Of a DNA stretch of 64,000 nt, positions 17,737-27,130 are shown one piece after another. The DNA comes from Galactobacillus timonensis (GTDB lineage Bacteria; Bacillota_I; Bacilli_A; Erysipelotrichales; Erysipelotrichaceae), in assembly GCF_900240265.1 (NCBI RefSeq), contig NZ_LT964740.1:251207-315206 (forward strand). The letters run 5' to 3'. The first letter of the stretch is position 1; each line of letters begins with the position of its first letter. The notes beneath the pieces are model-generated. The model did no database searches and had not been told where the DNA came from. It saw only the letters and a program-made list of their open reading frames with translations. Made by a program: the position numbers and the translations under genes.

Positions 17737-17761
17737 ACTTTGGTACAAAGAGGAAGGATTT

Positions 17762-19747
17762 ATGGATTCGTTCAGCTATACGTATTTGAAGGACAGCGAG
17801 CTGTTGAAGCTGCTGCTGGTGTTGGCGGGGGCGGCTGTTGCTGTCTTTGTTGTGTTCCGCTTCATTCCTTCACATTCCAAAAAAGCAGAGAAAAAAGAAG
17901 AGTCTGTGGAATATCCGCATCTTCCCTGGTTCCGTCCATCTATAAGGAAGGAACGCTATACGAAGCGGGATGCGTTCTGGATTGTTCTTCTGATGGTGCT
18001 CTATGGCATCGTCAGCTTCTGGCAGCTTGGTACGATGGTTTTTCCTTCAACGACTTGGCAGCCGGCTTCCACTCCCGAGACGATTATTTTCGAGCTGACG
18101 GAGGGCACCCATTTTGACAGCATCTATTCGATCTATGGTGAAGGTGATAACAATGCGAACCTGTCGTCGCTGCAGATCGGTACCCATAACATCGTGATTG
18201 AAGGTTCCAACGATCTCAGTACATGGACCATTCTTGAGACACTCAGCGACGGGTCGATTTATCAGTATCATATCGAGAGCGGTGACTGGGATTACCGCTA
18301 TATCCGTCTCACGTCCGTTGACGCAAATGATACGCTTACGGAGATCGGCTTCAAGGCCTATGGGGAAGAGAAACTTCTTCCGGTTTCGGTCTATGAGGAT
18401 CCGGGAAAAGACAGTGCCTACCCTGCAACGCTCTTGATTGATGAGCAGAACAAGGTGGCGCTTGATCCGGACTATCGCTATGAGAGCTATTTCGATGAGG
18501 TATATCATCCGCGCAATGCGTGGGAGATCGCAAACCAGGAATTCATGTATGCGACGGTGCATCCGCTGCTGGGAACGAGTCTGATCGCTCTGAGCATTCA
18601 TTTCCTTGGCATGAACCCGTTTGCATGGCGTCTTCCGGGCGTAATTACAGGCATCCTTCTTCTGCCGCTGTTCTATGCGCTGGTAAAGAATACGTTCCAT
18701 GAACGCCGTTCCGCGGTGATCGGTACCCTGCTGTTAAGTGTAGAGTTCATGCATCTGACGACGTCGCGGATTGCGACGCTGGAGCCGTTCTCAGTGTTCT
18801 GGATTCTGGCCATGTTCCTGTTCATGGTCCGCTACTATCAGACAAACTTCTACGATACGCCGTTAACGAAGACGTGGAAGCTGCTGTTCCTTTCCGGCCT
18901 TTGCATGGGACTGGGCATTGCGACCAAGTGGACCGCCTGCTACAGCGCCATCGGTCTTGCGATTCTTCTGTTTACGAATCTGATCCGCCGCTGGTATGAG
19001 TACCGTCAGGCGGCAAAGGCAAGTCTGAGCGACCGGAATCAATGGAGCCAGGAAGAAAAGAATCTGGCTGATCATATTCTTCAAAGCTGGCGCAGAAGTT
19101 TCTGGAAAACGATCGGGATCTGTTTCGTGTTCTTCATCTTCATTCCGGCAGTCATCTACTGGGTTTCCTATATGTGGTGCCCGGTATGGCGCGATGGCTG
19201 GAGTATTGCCAATGTCATTTCACAGAACAGCTACATGTACCATTACCACATCAATCTGAAGGCGACGCATCCCTACCAGTCCTACTGGTATCAGTGGATT
19301 CTTGATATCCGGCCGATCTGGTACTATGGCCGTCTGTCGCGCAACGGTGTGTATCATTCCATTTCCTGCTTCACCAATCCGGCGATCAGCTGGTTCGGCT
19401 TCGTGTGTGTCCCGATCGTGTTCTATGATGCGATCCGCAAGCGTACACCAAGTGCCTGGATCATTTCAATCGGCTATCTGACAGCGCTGCTGCCATGGGT
19501 GCTGTTTGTGAACCGCTGCGTCTTCTCCTATCATTTCTATCCGACGAGCTTCTTCATGCTGATGGCGATTGTATATGTAATCCGCAGCCAGCTGAAGAAG
19601 AGCCGCAGCAGTTATGCATGGGTGCTGCTGTATCTTGCCGTATGCATCGTTCTCTTCTTCCTCTTCCTGCCGGCAACCGCAGGATTCGGAGCTCCGCAGA
19701 GCTATATGAAATTCCTTGAATGGCTGCCTTCCTGGTACTTCGGATGA
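17762..19747 (+). CDS. PMT-like (GT39) membrane glycosyltransferase with discoidin-like loop
   Basis: This 661-residue polytopic protein has two membrane segments at the N-terminus. A luminal stretch at about residues 105-210 follows with the beta-rich look of an F5/8-type C (discoidin) domain (NDLSTWTILETL, YRYIRLTSVDANDTLTEIGF). Then comes the PMT-like core: YFDEVYHPRNAWE, TVHPLLGTSL and the late FSYHFYPTSFF. It probably transfers a sugar from a polyprenyl-phosphate donor to an exported acceptor; the extra domain may bind the acceptor glycan. GAGGAAGG lies before the ATG. It is coupled to the next gene by ATGA. Confidence 0.75.
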   Translation: MDSFSYTYLKDSELLKLLLVLAGAAVAVFVVFRFIPSHSKKAEKKEESVEYPHLPWFRPSIRKERYTKRDAFWIVLLMVLYGIVSFWQLGTMVFPSTTWQPASTPETIIFELTEGTHFDSIYSIYGEGDNNANLSSLQIGTHNIVIEGSNDLSTWTILETLSDGSIYQYHIESGDWDYRYIRLTSVDANDTLTEIGFKAYGEEKLLPVSVYEDPGKDSAYPATLLIDEQNKVALDPDYRYESYFDEVYHPRNAWEIANQEFMYATVHPLLGTSLIALSIHFLGMNPFAWRLPGVITGILLLPLFYALVKNTFHERRSAVIGTLLLSVEFMHLTTSRIATLEPFSVFWILAMFLFMVRYYQTNFYDTPLTKTWKLLFLSGLCMGLGIATKWTACYSAIGLAILLFTNLIRRWYEYRQAAKASLSDRNQWSQEEKNLADHILQSWRRSFWKTIGICFVFFIFIPAVIYWVSYMWCPVWRDGWSIANVISQNSYMYHYHINLKATHPYQSYWYQWILDIRPIWYYGRLSRNGVYHSISCFTNPAISWFGFVCVPIVFYDAIRKRTPSAWIISIGYLTALLPWVLFVNRCVFSYHFYPTSFFMLMAIVYVIRSQLKKSRSSYAWVLLYLAVCIVLFFLFLPATAGFGAPQSYMKFLEWLPSWYFG

Positions 19748-21447
19748 GGCATGAAAAGCGTTTTCTGATCATCGGATCCCTGATTACAGCGGTCATCTTT
19801 ACGATGCCCTATCTTGCCAAAGATGCTGTGGGCATCGAGATGGACACCTTCTTTCATCTTGCCCGGATTCAGAGTATGAGTGAAAGCATCAGGGAAGGCA
19901 ACCTTTATCCCCTGATTTTTCCAGACCAGAACGGAGGCTACGGCTATGGCAGTCCGCTGTTCTACTGCAACCTGTTCCTGTGGCCGTTTGCGCTTCTTCA
20001 TGTACTGGGACTGCCGCTTTCCTATTGCTGGGTGGCACTGATCCTTTGTTCTTCGTGGCTGACCTGCCGGACGATGGCGGGATTTCTGAATCACATCACA
20101 AAGAACCCTGTCGCTTCCCTTCTTGCCGCAGCCGTCTACATTCTTGCCAGTTACCGGATGACGGATGTCTATGTACGGGGCGCGCTTGGCGAAGTGCTTG
20201 CGATGGCCTTTCTGCCGGTTCTTTTGCAGGGTATTTATGAAATACTCTTTGAAAAGAACGACTCTATCGCCGCTTTTACGATCGGGCTTTGCGGCCTGGT
20301 GTTTTCCCATAATCTGGCTTTCGCCATGGGCGTTGTCCTGTTTCTATTGATCTGCATCATCTTCCATCGCCGCCTGACGGAACGGTCTGTATCCGCATTT
20401 GCAAGGGCAGCTGTCCTCGCCTTTCTTTTGAGTGCATGGTTTACTCTGCCAATGCTCGAACAGCTGAAGGCAGATGACTACTATCTCGACTACTATGCAT
20501 CATCGATGAACCTTGCGTCTTCTGCACTGACGCTGCCTGAGTTTCTGCAGTATGGACTGAAGTTTGGTGTCGGAGGTTACGGGATGGCTTCGGGACAGCA
20601 GATGACGCTGAATCCGGGCTATCTGTTAATGGTCCTGCCGCTGCTTAGTCTGCTGCCCATCGGGAAGAAGGCAGGAACGGATTTTTCGTTTCTGCGTTTT
20701 TCTTTGATCGCAGGCTATGCAGGGATGTTACTGCCGCTGGAAATTGCCCCTTGGGACCATATGCAGTTTCTCGGCATCCTTCAGTTCCCATGGCGTCTTG
20801 AAATGCTGGCCTGTGCATTGCTTGCCATCCCCTGTGCCATCGGAATTGACCGGATTCTCTCCATCCCTCATGAAAGGACAGCATCATTGATTCTGACACT
20901 GCTGATCGCCATCGATGGCAGCGTACGTCTTTCCGGCGTCTATTCCCGTGTCTTTACGATTCATTCCTATACTCGGGACAGCTTTCTGATCGACGGAACG
21001 ATGATTGATCCGTATTACAGTGCAACCTACATGCGCACACAGCTTGCGGGCGGCGATTATCTGCCGATCTCCTCCGTGGATTTTAGAAGCTATGTTCCCG
21101 AAGCCACCCTTGAAAAAACGGCAGAAGGAAAACAGTTTGAAATAACCTCCGCAGATGCCGGAACCTTGACCATTGTGCCCATCACCTGGTACAAAGGCTA
21201 TCGCGTTTATTATCTTGACGGGGATCAACGCAGCGAAGTTCCTGTTTCTGAGATTCAGGGCATGATCGCCGCCAGAACCGACAAGCCCGGTACCTATCTT
21301 GTGGTTTATCAGGGCACTCTGCTGCAGAAAGTATCTTTTGGCATCAGCGTTGCAGCATTCATCTATAGCCTCGTTCAAGCGGTAATGAAAAAAAAGAAAA
21401 GCCGGCGGATATCCACCGGCGAAGGAACAGCAGGTATTACTGGTTGA
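19744..21447 (+). CDS. Large polytopic membrane protein of the YfhO/6-pyruvoyl-THP-synthase-related type
   Basis: This 567-residue protein has about 11 membrane segments followed by a C-terminal extracytoplasmic beta-rich region (from about residue 405) and a last membrane helix. The early EMDTFFHLARIQSMSESI and GYGYGSPLFY resemble the bacterial membrane family annotated as 6-pyruvoyl-tetrahydropterin synthase related, which has GT-C topology despite its name. Its ATG overlaps the stop of the PMT-like gene, so the two are coupled and probably build the same surface glycan. Its 3' end overlaps the convergent gene by 11 bases. Confidence 0.62.
   Translation: MRHEKRFLIIGSLITAVIFTMPYLAKDAVGIEMDTFFHLARIQSMSESIREGNLYPLIFPDQNGGYGYGSPLFYCNLFLWPFALLHVLGLPLSYCWVALILCSSWLTCRTMAGFLNHITKNPVASLLAAAVYILASYRMTDVYVRGALGEVLAMAFLPVLLQGIYEILFEKNDSIAAFTIGLCGLVFSHNLAFAMGVVLFLLICIIFHRRLTERSVSAFARAAVLAFLLSAWFTLPMLEQLKADDYYLDYYASSMNLASSALTLPEFLQYGLKFGVGGYGMASGQQMTLNPGYLLMVLPLLSLLPIGKKAGTDFSFLRFSLIAGYAGMLLPLEIAPWDHMQFLGILQFPWRLEMLACALLAIPCAIGIDRILSIPHERTASLILTLLIAIDGSVRLSGVYSRVFTIHSYTRDSFLIDGTMIDPYYSATYMRTQLAGGDYLPISSVDFRSYVPEATLEKTAEGKQFEITSADAGTLTIVPITWYKGYRVYYLDGDQRSEVPVSEIQGMIAARTDKPGTYLVVYQGTLLQKVSFGISVAAFIYSLVQAVMKKKKSRRISTGEGTAGITG
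21388..21420 (-). terminator. Terminator for the minus-strand gene, inside the opposite coding region
   Basis: Read on the minus strand, GCCGG...CCGGC closes a stem with GGAT/ATCC inside, followed by TTTTCTTTTTTTT. It lies within the last 20 codons of the convergent plus-strand gene and explains that protein's KKKKK stretch. Confidence 0.75.
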
Positions 21448-22735
21448 GCTGGCAGCTGTAGCCTTCACAGCCCCGCTTCCACAGTCCGTCTTCCGTCATA
21501 CGGGCCTGCACAGAACGGATCAGAGGATCGCTGCCGGCCGAATCATTGTCGAGAAACACGACCTGCAGACCGTTCTGAGGATTATCCAGTGCATCATCGT
21601 TCAGCATAATCTGAAGTGATTCGAAGTCAATCGACCAACCAAGGTAATTCGCCGAAAACGGCTGCGGGGATGACTGCACCACATTGCCGTGATCAACAAT
21701 TGCAAACAGGCTTGCCGTACGTGAAAAATCCAGCCCCAGCTTAGTAAACAGCCACTCCTCATCTTCCGGAAGGGAGGACAGAGAGCTGGCGTTATAGCGC
21801 ACCAGTGTAATCACCGGATAGCGCTCCGCATACTCCAGCATCCGGTTCACATCCGGATTGTCTTCCGAAAACAAAACCTTCTCCGTCTTGTCCACAAGAC
21901 GACTGAGCCGCTCTTCCAGAAGCGAATTGGACTTATGATTCTCTACCAGATCCGCTGTCTGTTCCACGATGGCATTCGTCATAATCTCGGCGCCCCAGGT
22001 ATTGGAAATATAGCGTGAACCATCGAGATTGATCTGATAGCCTGTGGATTCCGCCAGCGTATTGCAGTCGATGAACGTCAGATGCCTGCGCAGAATATAG
22101 TCACTGATCGCACTCAGCCAGTTGGAGTCATTCTCTGTCTGATCATAGGGAGGATTGACAAAAACCGGCGTAATCTGATTCTGCTCGCACAGCCCCTGAA
22201 TTTCAAGAATAAAACCGGTCTGCGAACTGCTCAGGGTCGGCATCGTTTCAAGCGAATACGTATTGATTTCCTTGGGATCAAAGCTGCCGGGATCACGGAA
22301 GATATAACCCATATCCTCACCGTAATCCTGATAGGTCACCGAATGATCGCCGACAACACAGGCACTGGTCTGCTGCAGCATCGGCGTCACATCAATCAGC
22401 ACCACCGACGGATGCTGGGTGCGCAACGCCTCCTCCAGTACCAGATACGTTTCCGCCATCGTCTCACAGTCCGCATGCAGAATATAGCTGTAATAGCCCG
22501 ATGCCGTATAATAGGACGCCGGATTGAACATCGTCTGCATCCGCTGGGAGCCGATCGCCAGAACGTCAAGGCTGTTTTCAGGAAGATCATGAAAGTCCTG
22601 ACTCGTATACAGCCATTCCGTCTCAGCCTGCTTCGCTCTCAGCAGCCATGCGACAAGCACAGCCGCCGCGGCAAGGCTTGTCAGCAGAATTTTCCCCTTG
22701 AATTTATGCTGTTTCGTAGTTGTCACGCCGCTCAT
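21437..22735 (-). CDS. Membrane-anchored SGNH-like protein of surface polymer modification
   Basis: This 432-residue protein has an N-terminal membrane anchor (LTSLAAAAVLVAWLL) and an extracytoplasmic domain. DVLAIGSQRMQTMFNP resembles the first SGNH block, though with Gly-Ser-Gln rather than the usual GxS-N context. VVLIDVTPM and ITPVFVNPPYDQ recall later strands of DltD/AlgX-like partners. A clear DxxH pair is not evident, so catalysis is uncertain. The IS1182 end begins only 17 bases upstream of the ATG, so its native promoter has been separated from it. Confidence 0.5.
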   Translation of the reverse strand: MSGVTTTKQHKFKGKILLTSLAAAAVLVAWLLRAKQAETEWLYTSQDFHDLPENSLDVLAIGSQRMQTMFNPASYYTASGYYSYILHADCETMAETYLVLEEALRTQHPSVVLIDVTPMLQQTSACVVGDHSVTYQDYGEDMGYIFRDPGSFDPKEINTYSLETMPTLSSSQTGFILEIQGLCEQNQITPVFVNPPYDQTENDSNWLSAISDYILRRHLTFIDCNTLAESTGYQINLDGSRYISNTWGAEIMTNAIVEQTADLVENHKSNSLLEERLSRLVDKTEKVLFSEDNPDVNRMLEYAERYPVITLVRYNASSLSSLPEDEEWLFTKLGLDFSRTASLFAIVDHGNVVQSSPQPFSANYLGWSIDFESLQIMLNDDALDNPQNGLQVVFLDNDSAGSDPLIRSVQARMTEDGLWKRGCEGYSCQLNQ

Positions 22736-22752
22736 TTTACTGTTTCTTTACG

Positions 22753-24681
22753 AAAAAGGGACTGTAACAGTTTGAGCATATTTAGAATCTGCTCAGGCTG
22801 CTACGGCCCCTTTTCTTGCATGGTGAATGATAGTGCTCGAGCATTCATTCTCCGGCAATATGAAAAAGCGGCTGACGGTATCAAATCAGCACGCATTAAA
22901 AACATCTTTGTTAGTTCCATGAAAATTTCTTACTGTCTTTCGCTTTAGTTCATCAGTGAATTCTGCTCTGGCTTCTTCACAGTCAGACGCCAGTGGTGAT
23001 ATTTGCGGAGATTGTATCCCATGATTACCAGAAGAAATTCCATTTTTACGTTTTTCATTCCTCTTCTATGGAATCGGGTAAATCTCATGTCTTCCTTAAT
23101 CACTCCGAAGGCACCTTCCGCCTGCTCGCTGCGCTTGGTTTTCAGTTCGATTCCTTTCTCTGAATCCAGCTGTTTTCTGGCTTCCGCTTTCAGCTCTTCA
23201 CCCACAACATTCACGCTGTTCTGACGATATCCACGCTTGTTGTACTTCGGTATACATTTGTCTCTCAGTGGACAGCCTTCGCAATGTTTTGGCTCTGAAT
23301 AATTCTGCAGAATGGTCAGATTTCCTGCCCGTGAAATTGAACTTCTGTCTCCGTCATAATGATCGAACTTTCTTCCATTCGGACAGATCCGATAGCCATC
23401 TTTATCAACACCCCAGTTGAATGTATTAAATGGGTGATTCTTCCTGAACATTCTGTCGTGTTCCTTGCCGTACATCGGGAACTTCTGAACCAGATTTATT
23501 CCATGCCGGATGTTATACAGATAATTGTCATAACCTCCATATCCGGCATCAGCCGTCGGATCCCTGGGATAATAACCGTATAAGCTGTGGAATCGCTCCA
23601 TAAATGGTTCCCAGGTGACCGTATCTCCAGGCGTCTGATAGATATCGCTGTTTACAATGAATCCCTCTGAAACGGCGATCTGGCAGTTATAGCAGGGGCG
23701 TGTTACACCGGAACGGTTGTAATAATCCCATTTGGTAGCCATGAAGGTCGCATCATGATCCGTCTTTGAGCAGCTGTTCCTGTCACCAATGATAGAAAGC
23801 CAGGTCTCATAGCCGCTGAGCCGTATTGCGTAGCCAAGCAGAAGATCATACCGCTTCTGAATGTCTGACTTGCGCTTTCCTTTTCCGTACTGAATTTGAA
23901 TGTTTTCATGAACCATGACATCCATCAGATACTGAACGATGAACCATATTTCCAAAGCAGAGTATCTCACTTTGGTTTCGTAATAGTACCCATAAGCGAG
24001 ATTCAGTGAGGTGACCGCTTTGGTAATATCGCGGAAGAGATCTGCACGTGCATTCAGAATTCGTTTCTTATAAACAAAGGAATTCTTGTACGCATTCGCC
24101 TCGATCTTCGTGCCATCTACGAACTGAGTGTTCGGATCAATTCCAGTCTCGTTGATAATATCCAGGTTGAGATCCTTCATGAGGCTGTCAATGGATTCAG
24201 TGAGCTGATTCATCACACGCGAAAAGGCCATTTTACTGGGCATTTCCTGATTAGAGAGATAGATGAACCGGATATCGGTCCGACAGTGCTGGACGATATC
24301 TTCCAGGGAATAAATGCGATTCATGTAGGCAAAGAGAATGACTTTAACGAGCATACCTCTGTCATGACTGCGGGAGTTATTCGAACGGATTGGTTTCACA
24401 TAACGGCTGAAGTTCACTCCTTTCACCGCACCGAGAAACGAATAAAGGGTGTCATCCTGAGGCACTTTGATAAAGAGATTAAGAGGCAGGGCCAGCTGAA
24501 CAGCGTTATAATAAGTGCGCTGATCGGGTCCTTCGAAAACAAGATCAGCATTTTTCATACCTTAATTATACATGCAAGCATGTATTTAATCAACATGGAT
24601 TTCAACTTTCTTGAACTTCTTTAACATCAGACCGCCGAAAAAGGAGCCATAACAGTCATTCAACTGTTACAGCCCCTTTTT
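22753..24681. mobile_element. IS1182-family insertion sequence
   Basis: Imperfect terminal inverted repeats flank one transposase gene. The left reads AAAAAGGGACTGTAACAGTT (22753-22772) and the right, in reverse complement, AAAAAGGGGCTGTAACAGTT (24681-24662), with one mismatch in 20. The right end has a second internal copy of the motif (ACTGTTATGGCTCCTTTTT in reverse complement). Exact outer limits are uncertain by a few bases. TACTGT occurs near both flanks (22739-22744 and 24691-24696) but not directly against the repeats, so a target duplication is not proven. About 170 bases of non-coding element DNA lie between the transposase stop and the left end. Confidence 0.85.
22945..24558 (-). 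CDS. IS1182-family DDE transposase
   Basis: This full-length 537-residue transposase has no frameshift, so the element may be active. It has the N-terminal DUF772-type helical region (MLVKVILFAYMNRIYSLEDI), the DDE strand FVDGTKIEANAYK with the first Asp, and a middle Asp in DPTADAGYGGYDNY. A zinc-binding-like Cys cluster (HCEGCPLRDKC) and the C-terminal SEQAEGAFGVIKED with the Glu follow. The order matches IS1182/IS5-like DDE_Tnp_1 enzymes. It is transcribed towards the SGNH-like gene. Confidence 0.92.
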   Translation of the reverse strand: MKNADLVFEGPDQRTYYNAVQLALPLNLFIKVPQDDTLYSFLGAVKGVNFSRYVKPIRSNNSRSHDRGMLVKVILFAYMNRIYSLEDIVQHCRTDIRFIYLSNQEMPSKMAFSRVMNQLTESIDSLMKDLNLDIINETGIDPNTQFVDGTKIEANAYKNSFVYKKRILNARADLFRDITKAVTSLNLAYGYYYETKVRYSALEIWFIVQYLMDVMVHENIQIQYGKGKRKSDIQKRYDLLLGYAIRLSGYETWLSIIGDRNSCSKTDHDATFMATKWDYYNRSGVTRPCYNCQIAVSEGFIVNSDIYQTPGDTVTWEPFMERFHSLYGYYPRDPTADAGYGGYDNYLYNIRHGINLVQKFPMYGKEHDRMFRKNHPFNTFNWGVDKDGYRICPNGRKFDHYDGDRSSISRAGNLTILQNYSEPKHCEGCPLRDKCIPKYNKRGYRQNSVNVVGEELKAEARKQLDSEKGIELKTKRSEQAEGAFGVIKEDMRFTRFHRRGMKNVKMEFLLVIMGYNLRKYHHWRLTVKKPEQNSLMN

Positions 24682-24725
24682 TCTGAATTCGTACTGTGAA
24701 CGGGTTTATCCCATTTTCCCGGGTA

Positions 24726-27113
24726 TCAGGCCCGCAGCTGAGCACCCAGATCCTTCTTCAGACGCTCAACGATCGCCGAATGGACGGCATCGATTTCCGC
24801 ATCCCGCAGCGTATGATCCGCCTGATATACCACATGGAGAGCGACCGACTTCATGCCTTCCGGAAGATTTGCGCCCTCATAGATATCGAAGATTTCTGCC
24901 GAAGCAACCATCTTCTTTCCTTCTTTGCGGATCGAGTTGAGCAGCTCTTCAGCCGTTGTCTTACGATCAACGACAACCGCAATATCACGCTCCACGCCCG
25001 GGAACTTCGGCAGCGCAGCGTACCGTACGTGGCCGACTTTGGCATTGTAGATCGCCTCCAGGCTCACCTCCGCGTATACCACCCGCTTCAGATCAAACTG
25101 CGCCGCATAGGTCGGATGAACTTCGCCGAAAAGGCCGATGAACTGATGATCCAGCCACAGTTCTGCACTGCGGTATGGATGATAGTGAACCGTATCCTTC
25201 CCATTGGGCTTAACGTCAAGACGGGCACCCGCAATGCCGAATCCCTGCAACAGATCCAGAAGAATCCCCTTGAGACTGTAGAAATCGCCATTGCGATCCA
25301 GATGATGCAGCGGATCATTCAGCACCTTTCCATCCAGAACGATAGCCAGACGCTCATCCCTTCTGCCCTTGGCATGGACCGTGGAAATCTCATAGAAATT
25401 ATTGTCCGTATTGCCATGCGCCTCATTGTACTGCACGCACTCCAGAACGGAATTCATCAGTCCCGTACGAATCGTTGTCCGTGCCTCGCTCATCGGCATC
25501 GCAAGATCAATTGCTTCACCAAGCGGATTGGAAGTATCCTTTGCATACTTCTTTGATACAAGCGTATAGGTCACGATTTCATTCAGACCGTAAGCCATCG
25601 CCACGGAACGTACCTTGCGGCGCGCACGCTGCGCAGGCGAAAGCTGACCAACCGTCGCCGTCAGCTGCGGCAGCGTATAGCCCAGCGAATCAAAGCCGAG
25701 CAGACGGATGACTTCCTCATCCACATCGGCCGGCCCTTCCATGTCAATGCGCCAGCTTGGAATGTGGCAGGTAACCGTATCGCCATCCACTTCCGGCTTG
25801 AAATGCAGCCATTTCAGCGTTTCCGCCATCTGATCCATCGTAAAGGATGTCCCGAGCAGGCCGTTGCAATGCGACAGCGTCTCCTTGATGACAAGCGGCC
25901 TGTAATCACAATGACCCGCTTCCACCGTTTCCTCAATACCGTCGGCGCCGCCGTATTCTTTCAGCAGCTGAACGGCACGATCCATCGCACGCTGGCAGGC
26001 GGTCATATCGATTTCCTTCGTGAAGCGCGCTGCCGCTTCCGTGATCAGGTTCAGCCGAATCGACGTATGACGAATCGAGGCATGATCGAAATGCGCCGCC
26101 TCCAGGAAAAGACCGCTCGTATTTTCATCGATCATCGATTCTTCGCCGCCCATGACGCCGGCGATTCCGGTCGGCTCATCGCCGTTGAGAATCAAGAGAT
26201 CGCCTTTCTTGATTTCAAACTGTGCACCATCGAGAGCCGTCATCGTCAGCTCACGATCATCGGCCACCGTGATTTCATGAACCGGCAGCTTGGCAAGATC
26301 ATAGAAATGCATCGGCTGCCCGGTCTCAAGCATCACAAAGTTGGAGATATCAACCAGATTGTTGATGGAATTCATGCCTGCCGCACGCAGACAGTCAGCC
26401 ATCCATTTCGGGCTCGGTCCAACCTTGACATGGTTGATGACCTTGCCGAGATACCAGGAGCACTTGTCCGTCTTTGTGGCAACCTTGAAATCCGAAGGCG
26501 AACCTTCCTTCGCCGCCCCTTTGCACTGCGGCAGCGTTACATTGCGGTGAAGAATGGCGCCGATTTCCACGGCCATGTTCCACATCGCCGAGCAGTCGGC
26601 ACGGTTCGGCGTCAAAGACACATCGAGAATCACATCATCGAGGCCGAGATACTTCAGAACATCCTTTTCACCTACCGGTGCATCGGCAGGCAGCTCTTCA
26701 ATGCCGTCGATCTGTTCCTGACGCAGCGTCTTCCTGTCAACGCCAAGCTCAAACAGAGCACACAACATGCCGTTGGATTCGATGCCGTGAAGCGGACGCG
26801 CCTCAATCACGCCGCCCGGAAGACGTGCCCCCGGCGTGGCGACGATGACCTTCAATCCCCGGCGGCAGTTGGGTGCGCCGCAGACAATCTGCAGCGTCTG
26901 CGTATCCGAAATTCTGACCTGCGTCTTATGGAGATGGGTACCTTCCACATCTTCGCATTCCATGACCTCGCCGATGACAAGACCGTCCGCATCTGCCAGA
27001 CGTTCAATGCCTTCCACTTCCAGGCCGGCATTGGTCATGCGTTCAGCCAGCTGCTCGGGCGTGACACCGTTGAGATCTACATATTTGGAAATCCAGTTAT
27101 AACTCAGTTTCAT
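24726..27113 (-). CDS. pheT: Phenylalanine-tRNA ligase beta subunit
   Basis: This 795-residue subunit has the usual bacterial PheT architecture. There is an N-terminal tRNA-binding OB domain (residues about 40-150), the B3/B4 editing region with GVMGGEESMIDENT, B5 and the catalytic-like core. A C-terminal FDX-ACB anticodon-binding domain (YAALPKFPGVERDIAVVVD) completes it. With PheS it forms the (alpha beta)2 enzyme that charges tRNA-Phe. It follows pheS by 17 bases and is under the same T-box. The IS1182 element now lies 45 bases beyond its stop. Confidence 0.97.
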   Translation of the reverse strand: MKLSYNWISKYVDLNGVTPEQLAERMTNAGLEVEGIERLADADGLVIGEVMECEDVEGTHLHKTQVRISDTQTLQIVCGAPNCRRGLKVIVATPGARLPGGVIEARPLHGIESNGMLCALFELGVDRKTLRQEQIDGIEELPADAPVGEKDVLKYLGLDDVILDVSLTPNRADCSAMWNMAVEIGAILHRNVTLPQCKGAAKEGSPSDFKVATKTDKCSWYLGKVINHVKVGPSPKWMADCLRAAGMNSINNLVDISNFVMLETGQPMHFYDLAKLPVHEITVADDRELTMTALDGAQFEIKKGDLLILNGDEPTGIAGVMGGEESMIDENTSGLFLEAAHFDHASIRHTSIRLNLITEAAARFTKEIDMTACQRAMDRAVQLLKEYGGADGIEETVEAGHCDYRPLVIKETLSHCNGLLGTSFTMDQMAETLKWLHFKPEVDGDTVTCHIPSWRIDMEGPADVDEEVIRLLGFDSLGYTLPQLTATVGQLSPAQRARRKVRSVAMAYGLNEIVTYTLVSKKYAKDTSNPLGEAIDLAMPMSEARTTIRTGLMNSVLECVQYNEAHGNTDNNFYEISTVHAKGRRDERLAIVLDGKVLNDPLHHLDRNGDFYSLKGILLDLLQGFGIAGARLDVKPNGKDTVHYHPYRSAELWLDHQFIGLFGEVHPTYAAQFDLKRVVYAEVSLEAIYNAKVGHVRYAALPKFPGVERDIAVVVDRKTTAEELLNSIRKEGKKMVASAEIFDIYEGANLPEGMKSVALHVVYQADHTLRDAEIDAVHSAIVERLKKDLGAQLRA

Positions 27114-27130
27114 GTCAGTCCACCTCCCGC

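Noticed and set aside
22739..24696. TACTGT as target-site duplication of the IS1182 element
   Set aside because: The copies are separated from the inverted repeats by about 8-9 bases on each side, and the intervening bases do not match each other, so coincidence is likely.
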